DNA from: Chitinophagaceae bacterium
Lineage (GTDB): Bacteria > Bacteroidota > Bacteroidia > Chitinophagales > Chitinophagaceae
DNA length: 64,000 nucleotides
Direction of reading: 5' to 3'
Assembly: GCA_016721085.1 (NCBI GenBank)
Contig: JADKJI010000013.1
Location: forward strand, 91,153-155,152
The position numbers and the translations under genes are program-made. Under the pieces are notes generated by a model, which did no database searches, was not told the origin of the DNA, and was given only the letters and a program-made list of their open reading frames with translations. Below, in pieces: positions 8,832 through 19,478 of this stretch (positions are counted from its first letter, which is position 1; each line of letters begins with the position of its first letter).

Positions 8832-11252
8832 TCATTCCGCCCTAAGGCTCCTCACCGGATTCGCTACCGCCGCCTTAATAGCTTTAAAGCTTACAGTAAT
8901 CAGAGTAATTAGAATGGCTACGCCTGCAGCCATCACAAATACCCAGATACTTATATCAATACGATAAGCGAAATCCTGCAGCCACTTACTCATCATCCAC
9001 CAGGCAAAAGGAACAGCAATGACAAATGAAATGGCAACTAACTTGAGGAAGTCCTTTGTCAACAAGGCAACAATCCCCGATTCAGTAGCTCCCAAAACTT
9101 TTCGTATACCAATTTCTTTTACTCGCTGCTCAGCCGTAAAGGTTGATAATCCAAATAACCCTAAGCAGGCTACCAATATGGTCAGCAGGGCAAATACACC
9201 TAGTAACTTTGCCGTCTTCTGTTCCGCCATATAAGTATTATTAAAACGATCATCCAGAAAAGAATAAGCCATGGGCGCCTCTGCCTTGAGCGACTTCCAT
9301 TCCTTATCCATATAACTAATCAAACCTGAAACATCCCCTGTTTTGGTTTTTATTATCATTGTACTTGCTCCCTGTCCCAATACCATTACAAGGGGTGATA
9401 TCTTTTCATGCAATGATTTAAAATGAAAGTCTTTTATAACGCCAACCACATTAAGCATTTTTACAGTTCCATCATTATCCCTGTTAGTTAGCACTTTCCC
9501 GATAGCATTCGATTCCCATCCGAAAGTTTTGGCGGCAGTTTCATTTAAGATTACTGCAGAAGAATCGGTTCCGAAAGTGCGGGAGAAATTGCGTCCGGCA
9601 ACCAATTCCATTCCCAAAGTGGAGATATAATCATAATCCACATCATAGCGAAGTGTCTTTATCATCTCACTTGATTCACCACCCGGACTAACAAAAAAAT
9701 TATTATTATATGAATCACCAGCAGGAACATATCCTGAAGTACTGACGCTTAAAACCCTGCTATCCTGTAATAACTTTTGCTTGAACACTTCCTGTCTATC
9801 TCCTAATAACCACATTTCTGGCAATACCATTACCTGGCTCTTATCATAACCCAATTTCTTAGTCTGGATATATTCTAATTGCTTATAGACTATTGTAGTA
9901 CCTACAATAAGTGAAATGGAAATGAAAAACTGAAAAACAACCAAGCCGTTTCTAAAGAATGAATTTTGGCGGCTATTTGAGAACCTTCCTTTAAGCACTG
10001 CAACAGGTTTGAAGGAAGAAAGATAAAATGCAGGATAACTACCTGCTAATATACCAGTGACCAAGCCGATTCCGATAAGTGCAGGAATCAGCCATAATGT
10101 TTGAGAAAACTGAAACCCTAATTGCTTTCCAGAAATTTCATTGAAGTAGGGAAGGAAAGCATACACCAATACAATTGCAACTAGTAAGGACAGCGAACTG
10201 ATCAATATCGACTCTACCAAAAACTGCCTTATCAACTGAGGTTTCAGTGAACCCATCACTTTTCTTATTCCCACTTCCTTTGCTCTCTTAGAAGCACCAG
10301 CAGTAGAAAGGTTCATGAAATTGATACAGGCTATAAGTAACATGAAAATCGCTATAGCTCCAAAAAGGTAGAGATATCTAATATCACCAGCTGGTTTAAG
10401 ATCGAAGGCAAAATTGGAATGCAAATGGATATCGGTTAGTCGCTGCAATGAAAATCCAACATCATTTCCTGTATTACGGAATTGCTGCAAGCTCATACCA
10501 AATGCCTGCTGCAATTGGTCACTCATATACTTATCGACTAATTGAGGAAGTTTGGCTTCGAGGTTCTTATAATTATAGCCAACTGGTAAAACGAAATAGG
10601 TATAAAATTCAGATTCCATCCATGATGTGGAACGGGAACCTTCAAAGCCTGACATCGAAGCGAAAAAGTCGAATTTGAAATGTGAATTGGCTGGAACTGG
10701 TTTTATTACACCAGCTACTTTGAAAAGTGAATTGGAGCTTTTTACTGCAAGGGTTTTACCCAGTGGATCAGAATCTCCAAAATATTTCTTAGCAATATCT
10801 GTCGTAATAATGATATTGTTAGGTTCCAGCAAGGCAGTTTTAGCATCACCCTCAATCAAAGGCAATGTGAAAACCTGAAAGAAGTTTGAATCTACATAAG
10901 CAAAGCCATCTTCTTTAAAGCTCTTCTCTCCATAACTCATTATAGGTGACCCTACCCTTCTTATTCTTGTCGCTTCTTTCACTTCCGGAAATTCTGCCTT
11001 CGACGCTTGTGCCACGGGAGGCATTACAGTTGATTCATTAATGTTCTGTCCTTTCATTTTACCATGAAAGGTGATACGCACTATCTGATCCGCTTTTTCA
11101 TTATACTTATCATAGCTCAGTTCATCCTGTATGAAAAGAACTATTACCAAGCAGGTAGCAATTCCCGCTGCCAATCCAAAAATATTGATAGCAGTGAACG
11201 CCTTGTTCCGGAAAAGGCTTCGAGCGGCGATCTTAAAATAGTTCTTGAGCAT
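8832..11252 (-). CDS. MacB/FtsX-like ABC permease G (806 aa)
   Basis: Intact at 806 residues, starting MLKNYFKIAARSLFRNKAFT. Helix 1 is at about 20-42. The first periplasmic domain carries a glutamine-rich segment (DQLQQAFGMSLQQF) and the DIHLHSNFAFDL motif that precedes the second helix. The first core is ACINFMNLSTAGASKRAKEVGIRKVMGS and the second is AEQRVKEIGIRKVLGATES. The C-terminus is NPVRSLRAE, slightly off the usual NPVKSLRTE. The upstream neighbour is permease F (stop at 11474), with a 222-base gap holding a heptamer repeat. It is probably one of several alternative permease halves for the single ATPase of the locus, which is inference. Confidence 0.88.
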   Translation of the reverse strand: MLKNYFKIAARSLFRNKAFTAINIFGLAAGIATCLVIVLFIQDELSYDKYNEKADQIVRITFHGKMKGQNINESTVMPPVAQASKAEFPEVKEATRIRRVGSPIMSYGEKSFKEDGFAYVDSNFFQVFTLPLIEGDAKTALLEPNNIIITTDIAKKYFGDSDPLGKTLAVKSSNSLFKVAGVIKPVPANSHFKFDFFASMSGFEGSRSTSWMESEFYTYFVLPVGYNYKNLEAKLPQLVDKYMSDQLQQAFGMSLQQFRNTGNDVGFSLQRLTDIHLHSNFAFDLKPAGDIRYLYLFGAIAIFMLLIACINFMNLSTAGASKRAKEVGIRKVMGSLKPQLIRQFLVESILISSLSLLVAIVLVYAFLPYFNEISGKQLGFQFSQTLWLIPALIGIGLVTGILAGSYPAFYLSSFKPVAVLKGRFSNSRQNSFFRNGLVVFQFFISISLIVGTTIVYKQLEYIQTKKLGYDKSQVMVLPEMWLLGDRQEVFKQKLLQDSRVLSVSTSGYVPAGDSYNNNFFVSPGGESSEMIKTLRYDVDYDYISTLGMELVAGRNFSRTFGTDSSAVILNETAAKTFGWESNAIGKVLTNRDNDGTVKMLNVVGVIKDFHFKSLHEKISPLVMVLGQGASTMIIKTKTGDVSGLISYMDKEWKSLKAEAPMAYSFLDDRFNNTYMAEQKTAKLLGVFALLTILVACLGLFGLSTFTAEQRVKEIGIRKVLGATESGIVALLTKDFLKLVAISFVIAVPFAWWMMSKWLQDFAYRIDISIWVFVMAAGVAILITLITVSFKAIKAAVANPVRSLRAE

Positions 11253-11280
11253 GAATCAATTATTTAAATGCCTTTTAAAT

Positions 11281-11468
11281 TGGTTATAAGTTTTACGTTG
11301 TAAGTTTTAAGTATGTTTCTGCTAAACCCAATATCCAGTATACAAATAGGAAACTCATACATACAGACTCAAAACTTATAACTTATTACTTTTAACTTAT
11401 TACTTACTACTTACCACTTACTACTTACCACTTACTACTTATTACTTATTACTTACCACTTACATCTC
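11281..11468. repeat. Heptamer-armed palindromic element (F-G gap), longest heptamer arm
   Basis: About thirteen tandem heptamers (ACTTATT, ACTTACT, ACTTACC variants) run from about 11374 to 11468, ending 6 bases from the stop of permease F. The core is CTGCTAAACCCAATATCC...CAGACTCAAAA at about 11318-11372. The left arm (TTATAAG, TTTTACG, TTGTAAG, TTTTAAG) is inverted relative to the right one. The number of heptamers is the highest of the six gaps. Confidence 0.82.
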
Positions 11469-11473
11469 ACTCC

Positions 11474-13873
11474 TCACTCCGTCCGTAAACTCTTCACCGG
11501 ATTCGCCACCGCGGCCTTTATCGCCTGATAACTCACGGTTACAATGGCAATACCAACCACCACTAGGGTTGCCAGTAAAAAGGTGGATACTCCCAAATGG
11601 ATTCGAACAGGATAATTTTCCAACCACTTATTCATTGCCCACCAGGCGCAAGGGAAAGCTATTACTACTGAAATCAATACAAGCTTTACAAAACTGCCAG
11701 ATAATTTCGTTGTAATACTCGACACAGAAGCACCCAGGACTTTCCTTATACCTATTTCCTTAACCCTCTTTTCTGCTGCAAGTGTAGCCAATCCGAAGAG
11801 ACCGATACAGGATATGAAGATGGTAAGCAAAGCTGCAAAAAGTATAATCTGCTTCCATTTCTCCTCTGATTCATATTGAGCCCTGTTTAATGTTTCCTTG
11901 AAATCATATTTGAAAGGCATAAATGGCATCTCCTTTTTGAATACCTTTTCCATAAAATCTATAGCAGCAGTATGGTTGCCAGGTTTAAGTTTAACTATCA
12001 ACTCGCCATAGTTATACTTAGGATGCATAACAAATAACATAGGTCTGATCTTATTCAATAATGTTTCGAAATGATAATCCTTCACCACTCCTACTACATT
12101 GTATTTTATACTGTCATAAAAAAAATCAACTTGCTTCCCTATCGGGTCATTCCATCCAGCCTCTTTAGCAAATGCTTCATTTATTAAAATAGACTGGGTT
12201 GAATCGGATGGGAAGGAAGGCGATAAGTTTCGGCCTTTTGCCAATTGCAACTGATAAGTCGCCAATAAGGATGTATCATAAACCTCCATTGCAAAGTTCA
12301 TATCCTTACCATCAGCTTTTGCTATGGTATACCAATTACCACCTTGCCTTGCTGCGATATGCTCAATATCCGGGCTTTTCTTCAACTCAGTCTTTAATAC
12401 ACTCAATTCAGAAGCATTCATATGCCTGGACCTTAATAATACAACATCCTTATCCTTATATCCAAGATCTTGATTAGTCAATAAACTAAACTGCGAATAA
12501 ATTGTGATAGTAGCTACTATAAGGAAACTGGCTAATGCAAACTGAAGTACCACTAAGCCTTTTGAAAGAATATTCTTTCCAGTAAGCATCCGGCTCCTGT
12601 TATATAAGGATTCTACCGGGTCAAAGCGGGAAATCTGCAAAGCAGGATAAAGTCCGGCTACCACCGATGTACCAACAAAGAGCAGAAAATACCCTATCAC
12701 CAATTTTGCATCCAATAGATAGGTGAAGGAAAGAGCTTTATTAGATAACGTGTTGAAATATGGAAGGAAAACCAATAATAATATCACAGCAAACAGAAAG
12801 GAGCAGAATGCAAGGAAGAAAGTTTCACCGAGGAACTGAATAATCAGTTGCTTCCTGTCCCCACCTATTGCTTTACGTATTCCGATCTCTTTGGCCCTTT
12901 TTAATGAACGAGCTATAGTAAGGTTAATGAAATTAATACAAGCGATTATGAGAATGAAAATGGCAATACTTCCAAGAATACGGGTATAGATGGGATTACT
13001 GGCGTCTACTAATCCATTACTGGGAGGACATTCCTTACTCAAGTGCATATCAAGCAAAGGCTGGAGATGGTATTCCATCCTGTTCTTCATATCGAATTGC
13101 TTCCTTGCATCGGCTATCTCTGTGGCAGCTGTTGATTCGTAAATCTGTTTAAACTTAGTTTCTACTCTTGCTATATCTGCATGCTCATCAAGCAGGACAA
13201 ATGTGTTCAGATAGAAATTTAACCATTGCATATCTCCCTTTCCATCGCGCATATTCAACTTCATAGGAAGCAGAATAGATATCTTGATAGAAGAATTCTG
13301 GGGAGATTTTGGAACAATACCTGTAACCTTAAACGGTTCAAAACTACCTTTTTCCCCTAAAGGCAATTCAAGTATTTCACCAATAACGTCAGTCTTACCG
13401 AATAATTTTTTTGCAATTTCTTCATTAAGGACCACACTATTGGGATCAACCAAAGCAGTCTTGGGATCACCCGATTTCATAGGAAAGGAAAATACTGAAA
13501 AGAAATTCTCATCAGTATACAGTGCATCCTCTTCAAATACGTGAGTGCCGATCTTTATAGGTAAATGTTCACTTTGTACCCGTACAAAATCCTTTACTTC
13601 CGGAACTTCCCTCTTAAAATTCGGGCCCTGCACCATTCCGGTATTCCCATCAACATATTCCAACTTATTTTCCGGAGTAAACTCGCTTCGGGTCAATCGA
13701 TAAAGTTGAGGAGCTTTTTCATGAAACCGGTCATAACTCACTTCATCCTTTGCATAAAGAACTATCAGCATACAACAAGCCAGCCCAACACTCAAGCCGG
13801 CAATATTGATAAACGAAAATAGCTTGCCTCTTAAGAGGTTTCGCCATGCGGTTTTGAAATAGTTTTTTAGCAT
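11474..13873 (-). CDS. MacB/FtsX-like ABC permease F (799 aa)
   Basis: Intact at 799 residues, starting MLKNYFKTAWRNLLRGKLFS, with helix 1 at about 20-41. The first core reads ACINFINLTIARSLKRAKEIGIRKAIGGDRKQ, where the usual VMG is AIG. The second core reads AEKRVKEIGIRKVLGASVSS, and the protein ends NPVKSLRTE. A conserved-looking acidic/Cys segment (MHLSKECPPSNG) precedes the second helix. The second periplasmic domain is short compared with G and D, beginning VVLLRSRHMNASELS. Flanking gaps on both sides carry heptamer repeats. The family role would be coupling ATP hydrolysis to extrusion or mechanotransmission across the periplasm; the cargo is unknown. Confidence 0.88.
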   Translation of the reverse strand: MLKNYFKTAWRNLLRGKLFSFINIAGLSVGLACCMLIVLYAKDEVSYDRFHEKAPQLYRLTRSEFTPENKLEYVDGNTGMVQGPNFKREVPEVKDFVRVQSEHLPIKIGTHVFEEDALYTDENFFSVFSFPMKSGDPKTALVDPNSVVLNEEIAKKLFGKTDVIGEILELPLGEKGSFEPFKVTGIVPKSPQNSSIKISILLPMKLNMRDGKGDMQWLNFYLNTFVLLDEHADIARVETKFKQIYESTAATEIADARKQFDMKNRMEYHLQPLLDMHLSKECPPSNGLVDASNPIYTRILGSIAIFILIIACINFINLTIARSLKRAKEIGIRKAIGGDRKQLIIQFLGETFFLAFCSFLFAVILLLVFLPYFNTLSNKALSFTYLLDAKLVIGYFLLFVGTSVVAGLYPALQISRFDPVESLYNRSRMLTGKNILSKGLVVLQFALASFLIVATITIYSQFSLLTNQDLGYKDKDVVLLRSRHMNASELSVLKTELKKSPDIEHIAARQGGNWYTIAKADGKDMNFAMEVYDTSLLATYQLQLAKGRNLSPSFPSDSTQSILINEAFAKEAGWNDPIGKQVDFFYDSIKYNVVGVVKDYHFETLLNKIRPMLFVMHPKYNYGELIVKLKPGNHTAAIDFMEKVFKKEMPFMPFKYDFKETLNRAQYESEEKWKQIILFAALLTIFISCIGLFGLATLAAEKRVKEIGIRKVLGASVSSITTKLSGSFVKLVLISVVIAFPCAWWAMNKWLENYPVRIHLGVSTFLLATLVVVGIAIVTVSYQAIKAAVANPVKSLRTE

Positions 13874-13904
13874 GATTCCAATTTTTAAAATGTCTCTATA
13901 TAAG

Positions 13905-14094
13905 TTCTACGTTAGTTGTAAGTATGTTCCTGCTAAACCCTAGAAGTTATAAGTTTTAAGTTATATGTTTTAAGTATGTACCTCATAAACCCAATATCCA
14001 ATACAAGAATAGCGAACTAGTGCAATCAGACTCAAAACTTATTACTTACCACTCATTACTTATCACTTACTACTTACTACTTATTACTTACTAC
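13905..14094. repeat. Heptamer-armed palindromic element (E-F gap)
   Basis: The right arm of about nine heptamers (ACTTATT, ACTTACC, ACTCATT, ACTTATC, ACTTACT) ends directly at the stop codon of permease E (14095). The core at about 13978-14035 reads ATAAACCCAATATCC...CAATCAGACTCAAAA. A partial core copy (CCTGCTAAACCCTAGAAG) lies near 13930, next to left-arm heptamers. Confidence 0.8.
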
Positions 14095-16201
14095 TCACTC
14101 TGTTCTCAACGACTTCACCGGATTCGCCACGGCTGCCTTTATTGCCTGATAACTAACAGTCAGCAAAGCAATGAGAACAGCCCCACCACCCGAAATACCG
14201 AATATCCACCACGATATATCTGTGCGATAAGAAAATTGCTGCAACCATGTATGCATTCCCCAATACCCCAATGGAGCGGCTAGAATAAACGAAACCAATA
14301 CGAGCTTCAGGAAATCATAAGATAACAATCCTGTTATACTGGTAACAGAAGCTCCCATAACCTTACGAACTCCTATCTCCTTAATTCTGTTTTCAGCCAT
14401 ATAACTGGCTAATCCAAAAAGACCCAGACAGGAAATAACTATTGTAAAAAGTGCAAATAATGTTGCGAGCTTTCCGGTACGCCTTTCATTATCGAACTTC
14501 TTCGAATACTCCTCATCTACAAAACGATAATTAAATGGATAAGAAGGATTGTATTTATTGAATATCTTCTCAATTACCGGAATTGCCTGTGCAGTACTTA
14601 CTTTATCAGCTATTCGTAAATGAATAACGTTAAACCAACCCTTCGCCCCAGCAATAAATAATGGGTCTGTTGATCCATAGGGAGAAGTGAGTATAAAGTC
14701 TTTAACCACACCAACAATCGTCCACTCCTGCCCCATATCTTTTACCACTTCACCAATAGGGTTTTTGAAGCCCATTAACTTTACTGAAGACTCATTAATG
14801 ATTGCAGCGTTTGAATCGGCTGGGTGATTGGCAAGATCAATATCCCTTCCAGCCACTAATTCCATACCTACAGTTTTTACTATGGCATCGTCTGCACAAA
14901 ATCGGTCGATAACTGTTTTATTATTCGGGTCCTTACCCTTCCATTCAATACCCCAGGTATTGCTCCAACCTTCTGTAATGGGAGCACTGGTTTTTGAAAC
15001 AGACTGCACCATACCACTTGCCATCAATTCATTCCTAATAACAGTATAGTTCTTCTGCACATCCCCTTCCATAAAATGATAAACAAGATTGGCTTTCTTA
15101 TATCCGTTCTGCCTGTCCTGTGCTTTTTGTATCTGCATCCTTATTACCAACGTTGCTATAATAAGCAGAATAGCGAAAGTGAATTGTCCTACAACCAATA
15201 CCTTCCTAGGTGTTATACTAGCCTGAACAGATTTAAAACCTCCTTTTATAACCTTTATTGGTCTGAAAGAAGACAGGTAGATGGCAGGATAACTGCCAGC
15301 TAATAACCCCGTAATCAGTACAAAAGCAAGTCCATATATCCAGAAGAGTGGATTATTGAAATCAAGGAAGAGTTTTTTATCAACCAATGTATTGAAAGAT
15401 GACAGGGTAAGAAATACGATCAATACAGCCAAGCATGCTGATAACAATGAAATGAATATTGACTCACCCATAAACTGAGCTATTAAAGAGGCTCGAGGGG
15501 CACCTACCACTTTTCGTATTCCCACCTCCTTTGCTCTTTTTTCACTTCTTGCTGTGCTCAGATTCATGAAATTTATACAGGCTACCAATAGAATGAAGGC
15601 GGCAATTATTCCGAATAATTTTACAATATCTATGCGCCCTCCTGTCTCAATCCCGTTTTCAAATTTGCCATGGAGATGTACACGGGTTAGTGGATACAAG
15701 AAAGTTTCCATTGTGGCCTCCTCCTTATCATATTCTTTACGAAGTGTTTTTAGTTTAGGATTGAGTGCGGCAACTGAGGCATTCGTTTTTAATTTAACAT
15801 AGGTGGTAGTGGAATTATTGCCCCAATTCTCATCATCGCCTCCTATAGTTCTTAGATATGACCAAGGCAAAAGAAATTCAAAATTGAAACTGCTGTTGGA
15901 AGGCATATTCTTTATAACAGCCGACACTGTAAAATCGTCGGTATTATCAACTTTCACCACTTTCCCAATTGGATCTTCTGACCCGAACATTTTCTGAGCA
16001 AATGCTTCAGTAATCACCACTGAATTAGGATTATTCAAAGCATTTCTAATATCCCCCTTAATTGCAGGAAAAGAAAATGATCCATAGCAGAATGAAAATA
16101 GCCGCCGACATTCCAATCGCTAATCCTGATATATTCAGAATGGAAAACCCTTTTTTTCGTATAAGGTTCCGCCAGGTTAGGAGGAAGAAATTTTTTAGCA
16201 T
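14095..16201 (-). pseudogene. MacB/FtsX-like ABC permease E, internal deletion plus frameshift
   Basis: Translation from the ATG at 16201 gives a normal start, MLKNFFLLTWRNLIRKK, and helix 1 (LNISGLAIGMSAAIFILLW). After about 41 codons this frame reaches a stop near 16058. The continuing coding frame, shifted by one base, resumes near 16078 at SFSFPAIKGDIRNALNNPNSV and stays open to the stop at 14095 (NPVKSLRTE). Aligned to permease H, the joint jumps from residue 40 to about residue 128, so some 85-90 residues of the first periplasmic domain are missing as well as the frame being lost. Both FtsX cores (ACINFMNLSTARSEKRAKEVGIRKVVGAP and AENRIKEIGVRKVMGAS) are intact. It is either a decayed paralogue or an assembly collapse between similar genes. 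Confidence 0.8.
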
Positions 16202-16230
16202 GATTCAATAATTTTAAATATCCCTTTAGT

Positions 16231-16441
16231 AGTTATAAGTTTTAAGTTGTAAGTTTTAAGTATGTACCTGCTAAACCCTAGAAGTCATAAGTCATATGTT
16301 TTACGTTATAAGTATGTCCCTTCTAAATACGATATCCAGCATACAATTAGGAAATTCACACTTTCAATCTCAAAACTTACTACTTATTACTTACCACTTA
16401 TTACTTATTACTTATTACTTATTACTTATTACTTACAACTC
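16231..16441. repeat. Heptamer-armed palindromic element (D-E gap)
   Basis: The right arm of about nine heptamers (ACTTACT, ACTTATT, ACTTACC) spans about 16376-16441, ending 5 bases from the stop of permease D. The core at about 16320-16375 is the most diverged (TCTAAATACGATATCC...CAATCTCAAAA). The left arm has four inverted heptamers plus a partial core copy (CCTGCTAAACCCTAGAAG) at about 16266. Confidence 0.8.
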
Positions 16442-16445
16442 AACC

Positions 16446-18839
16446 TCACTCCGTTCGCAAGCTCTTCACCGGATTCGCCACTGCTGCCTTTATTGCCTGA
16501 ATACTTACAGTAAGCAATGCAATAGCTACTGCCGAGATACCTGCAACAATGAAAAACCAATAACTTAAATCAATTCTGTACACAAATCCTTGCAACCACT
16601 TATTCATAGCCCAGTATGCAATTGGACAAGCAATCACAAAGGCAATCAGCACCAGCTTAAGGAATGTATTGGAAATAAGGAACACGATATTAGTGGCAGA
16701 AGCTCCAATTACTTTACGAACTCCTATTTCCTTTACCCTTTGCTTAACAGTATAGGCTGATAATCCGAACAGACCCAAACAGGCTAAGAGCAATGCAATA
16801 CCTGCAAACACATTAAACACTTTGCCAGTCTTCATTTCAGAGTCGTACATACGATTGTAGTCGTCATCTACAAATCGATATTCGAATGGGCGATGAGGAG
16901 CAAAACCTTTCCATTGTGCCGCAAGAAAATCCATGGTCTTAGAAAGATTCTGGCCATTCACTTTCACCAGCATTTCAGAACCCCAACCATCTTGAAATAA
17001 AACCAAAGGTTGGATAGCGGTATGCAATGAAGCAAAATGAAAATCCTTTACTACAGCTTTTATCTCACCCGGCCGCTGTTCACCTAACATCATCTTCTGG
17101 CCAATAGCTTCTTCCGGTGTCCAACCTAAATTTTTAGCAGCAGTCTCATTAATTATAAAATGATGATAATTCTTGCTCTGGTCTTTTTGGGAAGCATCTA
17201 GCATATCCTGATGGGTAAGGTCCGCCCCAGCCAAAATCGTTAATCCATTAACTTTTACAAACTCCTCATCAATCTGTCCTGCATTTACCCCTACTTCTGC
17301 AGTTACACCTGGAACAAGTCCTTTCTCCATAGAATAACCTCCAATAATAGCTACAGGACTTGAATCTGCTACAGATACACCAAGAATATCAGGATTAGAT
17401 TTCAAGACCTGCTTCACATAATCCTTTTTATCTAAAATTTTCATATCGATAGGCATAACTATCACATGATCCCTATCATAACCTAATTTCTTATTCTGTA
17501 TAAAATATAATTGTCCGCTAATCACTAATGTTGAAATGATGAGGAATACTGATACCACAAACTGGAACACTATAAGAGACTTTCTTAGCATTGTTCCTGA
17601 AGAAGTGTTTTTGAAAGATCCCTTTAATACTTTTACTGGCTGGAAATTTGACAATACCAAGGCAGGATAACTTCCTGCCAATAAGGAAATCACCAATACT
17701 AGAAACATGGCTGTACCAAGAATTGGCCAATTGAATAATGAAGACATCTTAAGGAAAGAGCCTGACAGTTGGTTAAATGCAGGAAGTAGCAATGCCGCAA
17801 AACCAATACTTATTAGTAAGGAAAGGAAACAAAGTACAAAAGACTCACTTATAAACTGGCGGAACAATTGGTATCTGCCAGCGCCTGCAACTTTTCGTAC
17901 TCCTACTTCCCTTGCCCTTTCGATAGACCTTGCGGTACTCAGGTTGATATAAGTAAAGCAGGCAATAATCAACACCAACAAAGCGATAGCTCCGATTATA
18001 TATACATATACAATATTACTGTTGGGAACTATTGCATCATAAGGGGAATAAAGATGAATTCTGGTGAATGGTTCTAAATCATAAGTAACATTAACTCCCT
18101 TCTCATTTATCAATTCCTTTTTCATAAAAGGAGTGATTTTAGGCTGTAGCGTAGCCAATGAGGAAGGGGACTTTAATAATAGATACGTCGTATAATTGGC
18201 ATTGAAATAGGTTTCTTCCTGAGCTGTACCCAATGAAGAAAACGAGGCTAGGAAATCAAAATCAATCTGCGAATTCGAAGGACAATCTTCTACTACACCT
18301 GTAACCTTAAAGGGCATTTGTCCACTGCCGATTAAAATGGTCTTCCCTACAGCACTTTCTTCACCGAAATATTTCTTTGCTGAGGTGGCAGTAAGTACAA
18401 TTTGATTTGGTGATTCCAATAAACTCTTTCTATTACCTTCAATTACTTGAAAATCGAATACATCAAAAAAAGTAGAATCAGCAAACACAAACCCTTTCTC
18501 ATTAAAAACCTTATCCCCCAGTCTCACCAATCGTCCTTCGTGCGATACACGAACACCACTTTCCACTTCTGGAAAATTTCTCTTGAATGAAGGCAAGACT
18601 TTTGTACTGGTATAATCGCCCTTCATTCCAGCACTACCATTAATGCTATATTCCATGATCGCCCTTACAATACGGTCACTCTTAGAATGAAACCTATCGA
18701 AACTCAATTCATGCTGAATATGTAGTATCATCAAAAGACAACAGGTAAGGCCAGTAGCCAATCCAACAATATTAATTGCTGTAAATACCTTATGACGCAT
18801 AAGGTTTCGAATCGCGATCTTGAAATAATTCTGAAACAT
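16446..18839 (-). CDS. MacB/FtsX-like ABC permease D (797 aa)
   Basis: Intact at 797 residues, starting MFQNYFKIAIRNLMRHKVFT, with helix 1 at about 20-42. The first core reads ACFTYINLSTARSIERAREVGVRKVAGAGRYQ. The change from CINF to CFTY and from VMG to VAG sets it apart. The second core is VKQRVKEIGVRKVIGASATN, and the protein ends NPVKSLRTE. It is preceded at 25 bases by a small secreted protein gene (18865-19458), so these two are probably translated from one transcript. The downstream gap holds a heptamer repeat. Placement in the array argues for a shared ATPase; the substrate is unknown. Confidence 0.88.
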   Translation of the reverse strand: MFQNYFKIAIRNLMRHKVFTAINIVGLATGLTCCLLMILHIQHELSFDRFHSKSDRIVRAIMEYSINGSAGMKGDYTSTKVLPSFKRNFPEVESGVRVSHEGRLVRLGDKVFNEKGFVFADSTFFDVFDFQVIEGNRKSLLESPNQIVLTATSAKKYFGEESAVGKTILIGSGQMPFKVTGVVEDCPSNSQIDFDFLASFSSLGTAQEETYFNANYTTYLLLKSPSSLATLQPKITPFMKKELINEKGVNVTYDLEPFTRIHLYSPYDAIVPNSNIVYVYIIGAIALLVLIIACFTYINLSTARSIERAREVGVRKVAGAGRYQLFRQFISESFVLCFLSLLISIGFAALLLPAFNQLSGSFLKMSSLFNWPILGTAMFLVLVISLLAGSYPALVLSNFQPVKVLKGSFKNTSSGTMLRKSLIVFQFVVSVFLIISTLVISGQLYFIQNKKLGYDRDHVIVMPIDMKILDKKDYVKQVLKSNPDILGVSVADSSPVAIIGGYSMEKGLVPGVTAEVGVNAGQIDEEFVKVNGLTILAGADLTHQDMLDASQKDQSKNYHHFIINETAAKNLGWTPEEAIGQKMMLGEQRPGEIKAVVKDFHFASLHTAIQPLVLFQDGWGSEMLVKVNGQNLSKTMDFLAAQWKGFAPHRPFEYRFVDDDYNRMYDSEMKTGKVFNVFAGIALLLACLGLFGLSAYTVKQRVKEIGVRKVIGASATNIVFLISNTFLKLVLIAFVIACPIAYWAMNKWLQGFVYRIDLSYWFFIVAGISAVAIALLTVSIQAIKAAVANPVKSLRTE

Positions 18840-18864
18840 AATCTCTACATTTCCTGGTTAAAAA

Positions 18865-19458
18865 TCATTTTTCAAACAATACAATCTTTTGCATATCTCC
18901 TGCCTTTATTTCCAGTTTTCCAGAAGTGATATTGTTATTTGTATCCTTATATGTCCAGCTATAAATACCAGGAGTTAGTTTTATGTCTTCTTTCCAACTA
19001 TGATCATCTTTATCCAAAGTCCTCGAGAAAGCATGGTTTATTTTATTATTCTTGCCATCACCTCCTGACAATTGCAAAAAAGTGTCTCCACCACACATAT
19101 TGCAACTGAAAGTAACCCAGCCAACAGGCTGGTTTTCTTCCTTTACATCACAGGGGCTTCCCGACTGGGAAGAGGAACTTCCTCCATTAGAGCTACCGCC
19201 TTTCCCAACACTATTACCTTTCCCTTTTGTTGGAGTGCAGAACATCATTGAAGAAATGACATCGGCTTCATAACTTTCAACTCCATTCTTTCCTTCAACT
19301 TTCACAATACCCTGTTCCATACTTTTTATCTTTCCAACCACTTTTACACCTGATTTAAGGATGATGGTGTCTTGTGAAAAGGCTGTACTAAATGCACATA
19401 TCAACACTAGCAAAAACCATAATGATGCGATTCTGGATAAATGAAATGTTTGTTTCAT
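18865..19458 (-). CDS. Secreted protein of unknown function with Gly/Ser-rich linker
   Basis: 197 residues with a clear signal peptide (about 1-29, ending TAFSQ). Residues 30-75 form a small beta-rich unit (DTIILKSGVKVVGKIKSM...VKVEGKNGVESYEAD) that looks like the SH3-like or Sm-like repeats seen in many exported Bacteroidota proteins. A low-complexity Gly/Ser/Lys linker (about 77-98) follows. The C-terminal part (about 100-197) has C102, C119 and C122 (FSCNMCGG) and a WTYKDTNNN beta-hairpin. No catalytic motif is recognised. It sits between permeases C and D in the same orientation. Periplasmic or surface location is likely; any function with the permeases is speculation. Confidence 0.65.
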   Translation of the reverse strand: MKQTFHLSRIASLWFLLVLICAFSTAFSQDTIILKSGVKVVGKIKSMEQGIVKVEGKNGVESYEADVISSMMFCTPTKGKGNSVGKGGSSNGGSSSSQSGSPCDVKEENQPVGWVTFSCNMCGGDTFLQLSGGDGKNNKINHAFSRTLDKDDHSWKEDIKLTPGIYSWTYKDTNNNITSGKLEIKAGDMQKIVLFEK

Positions 19459-19478
19459 AAAAAATGTTTTAAAGGAAA

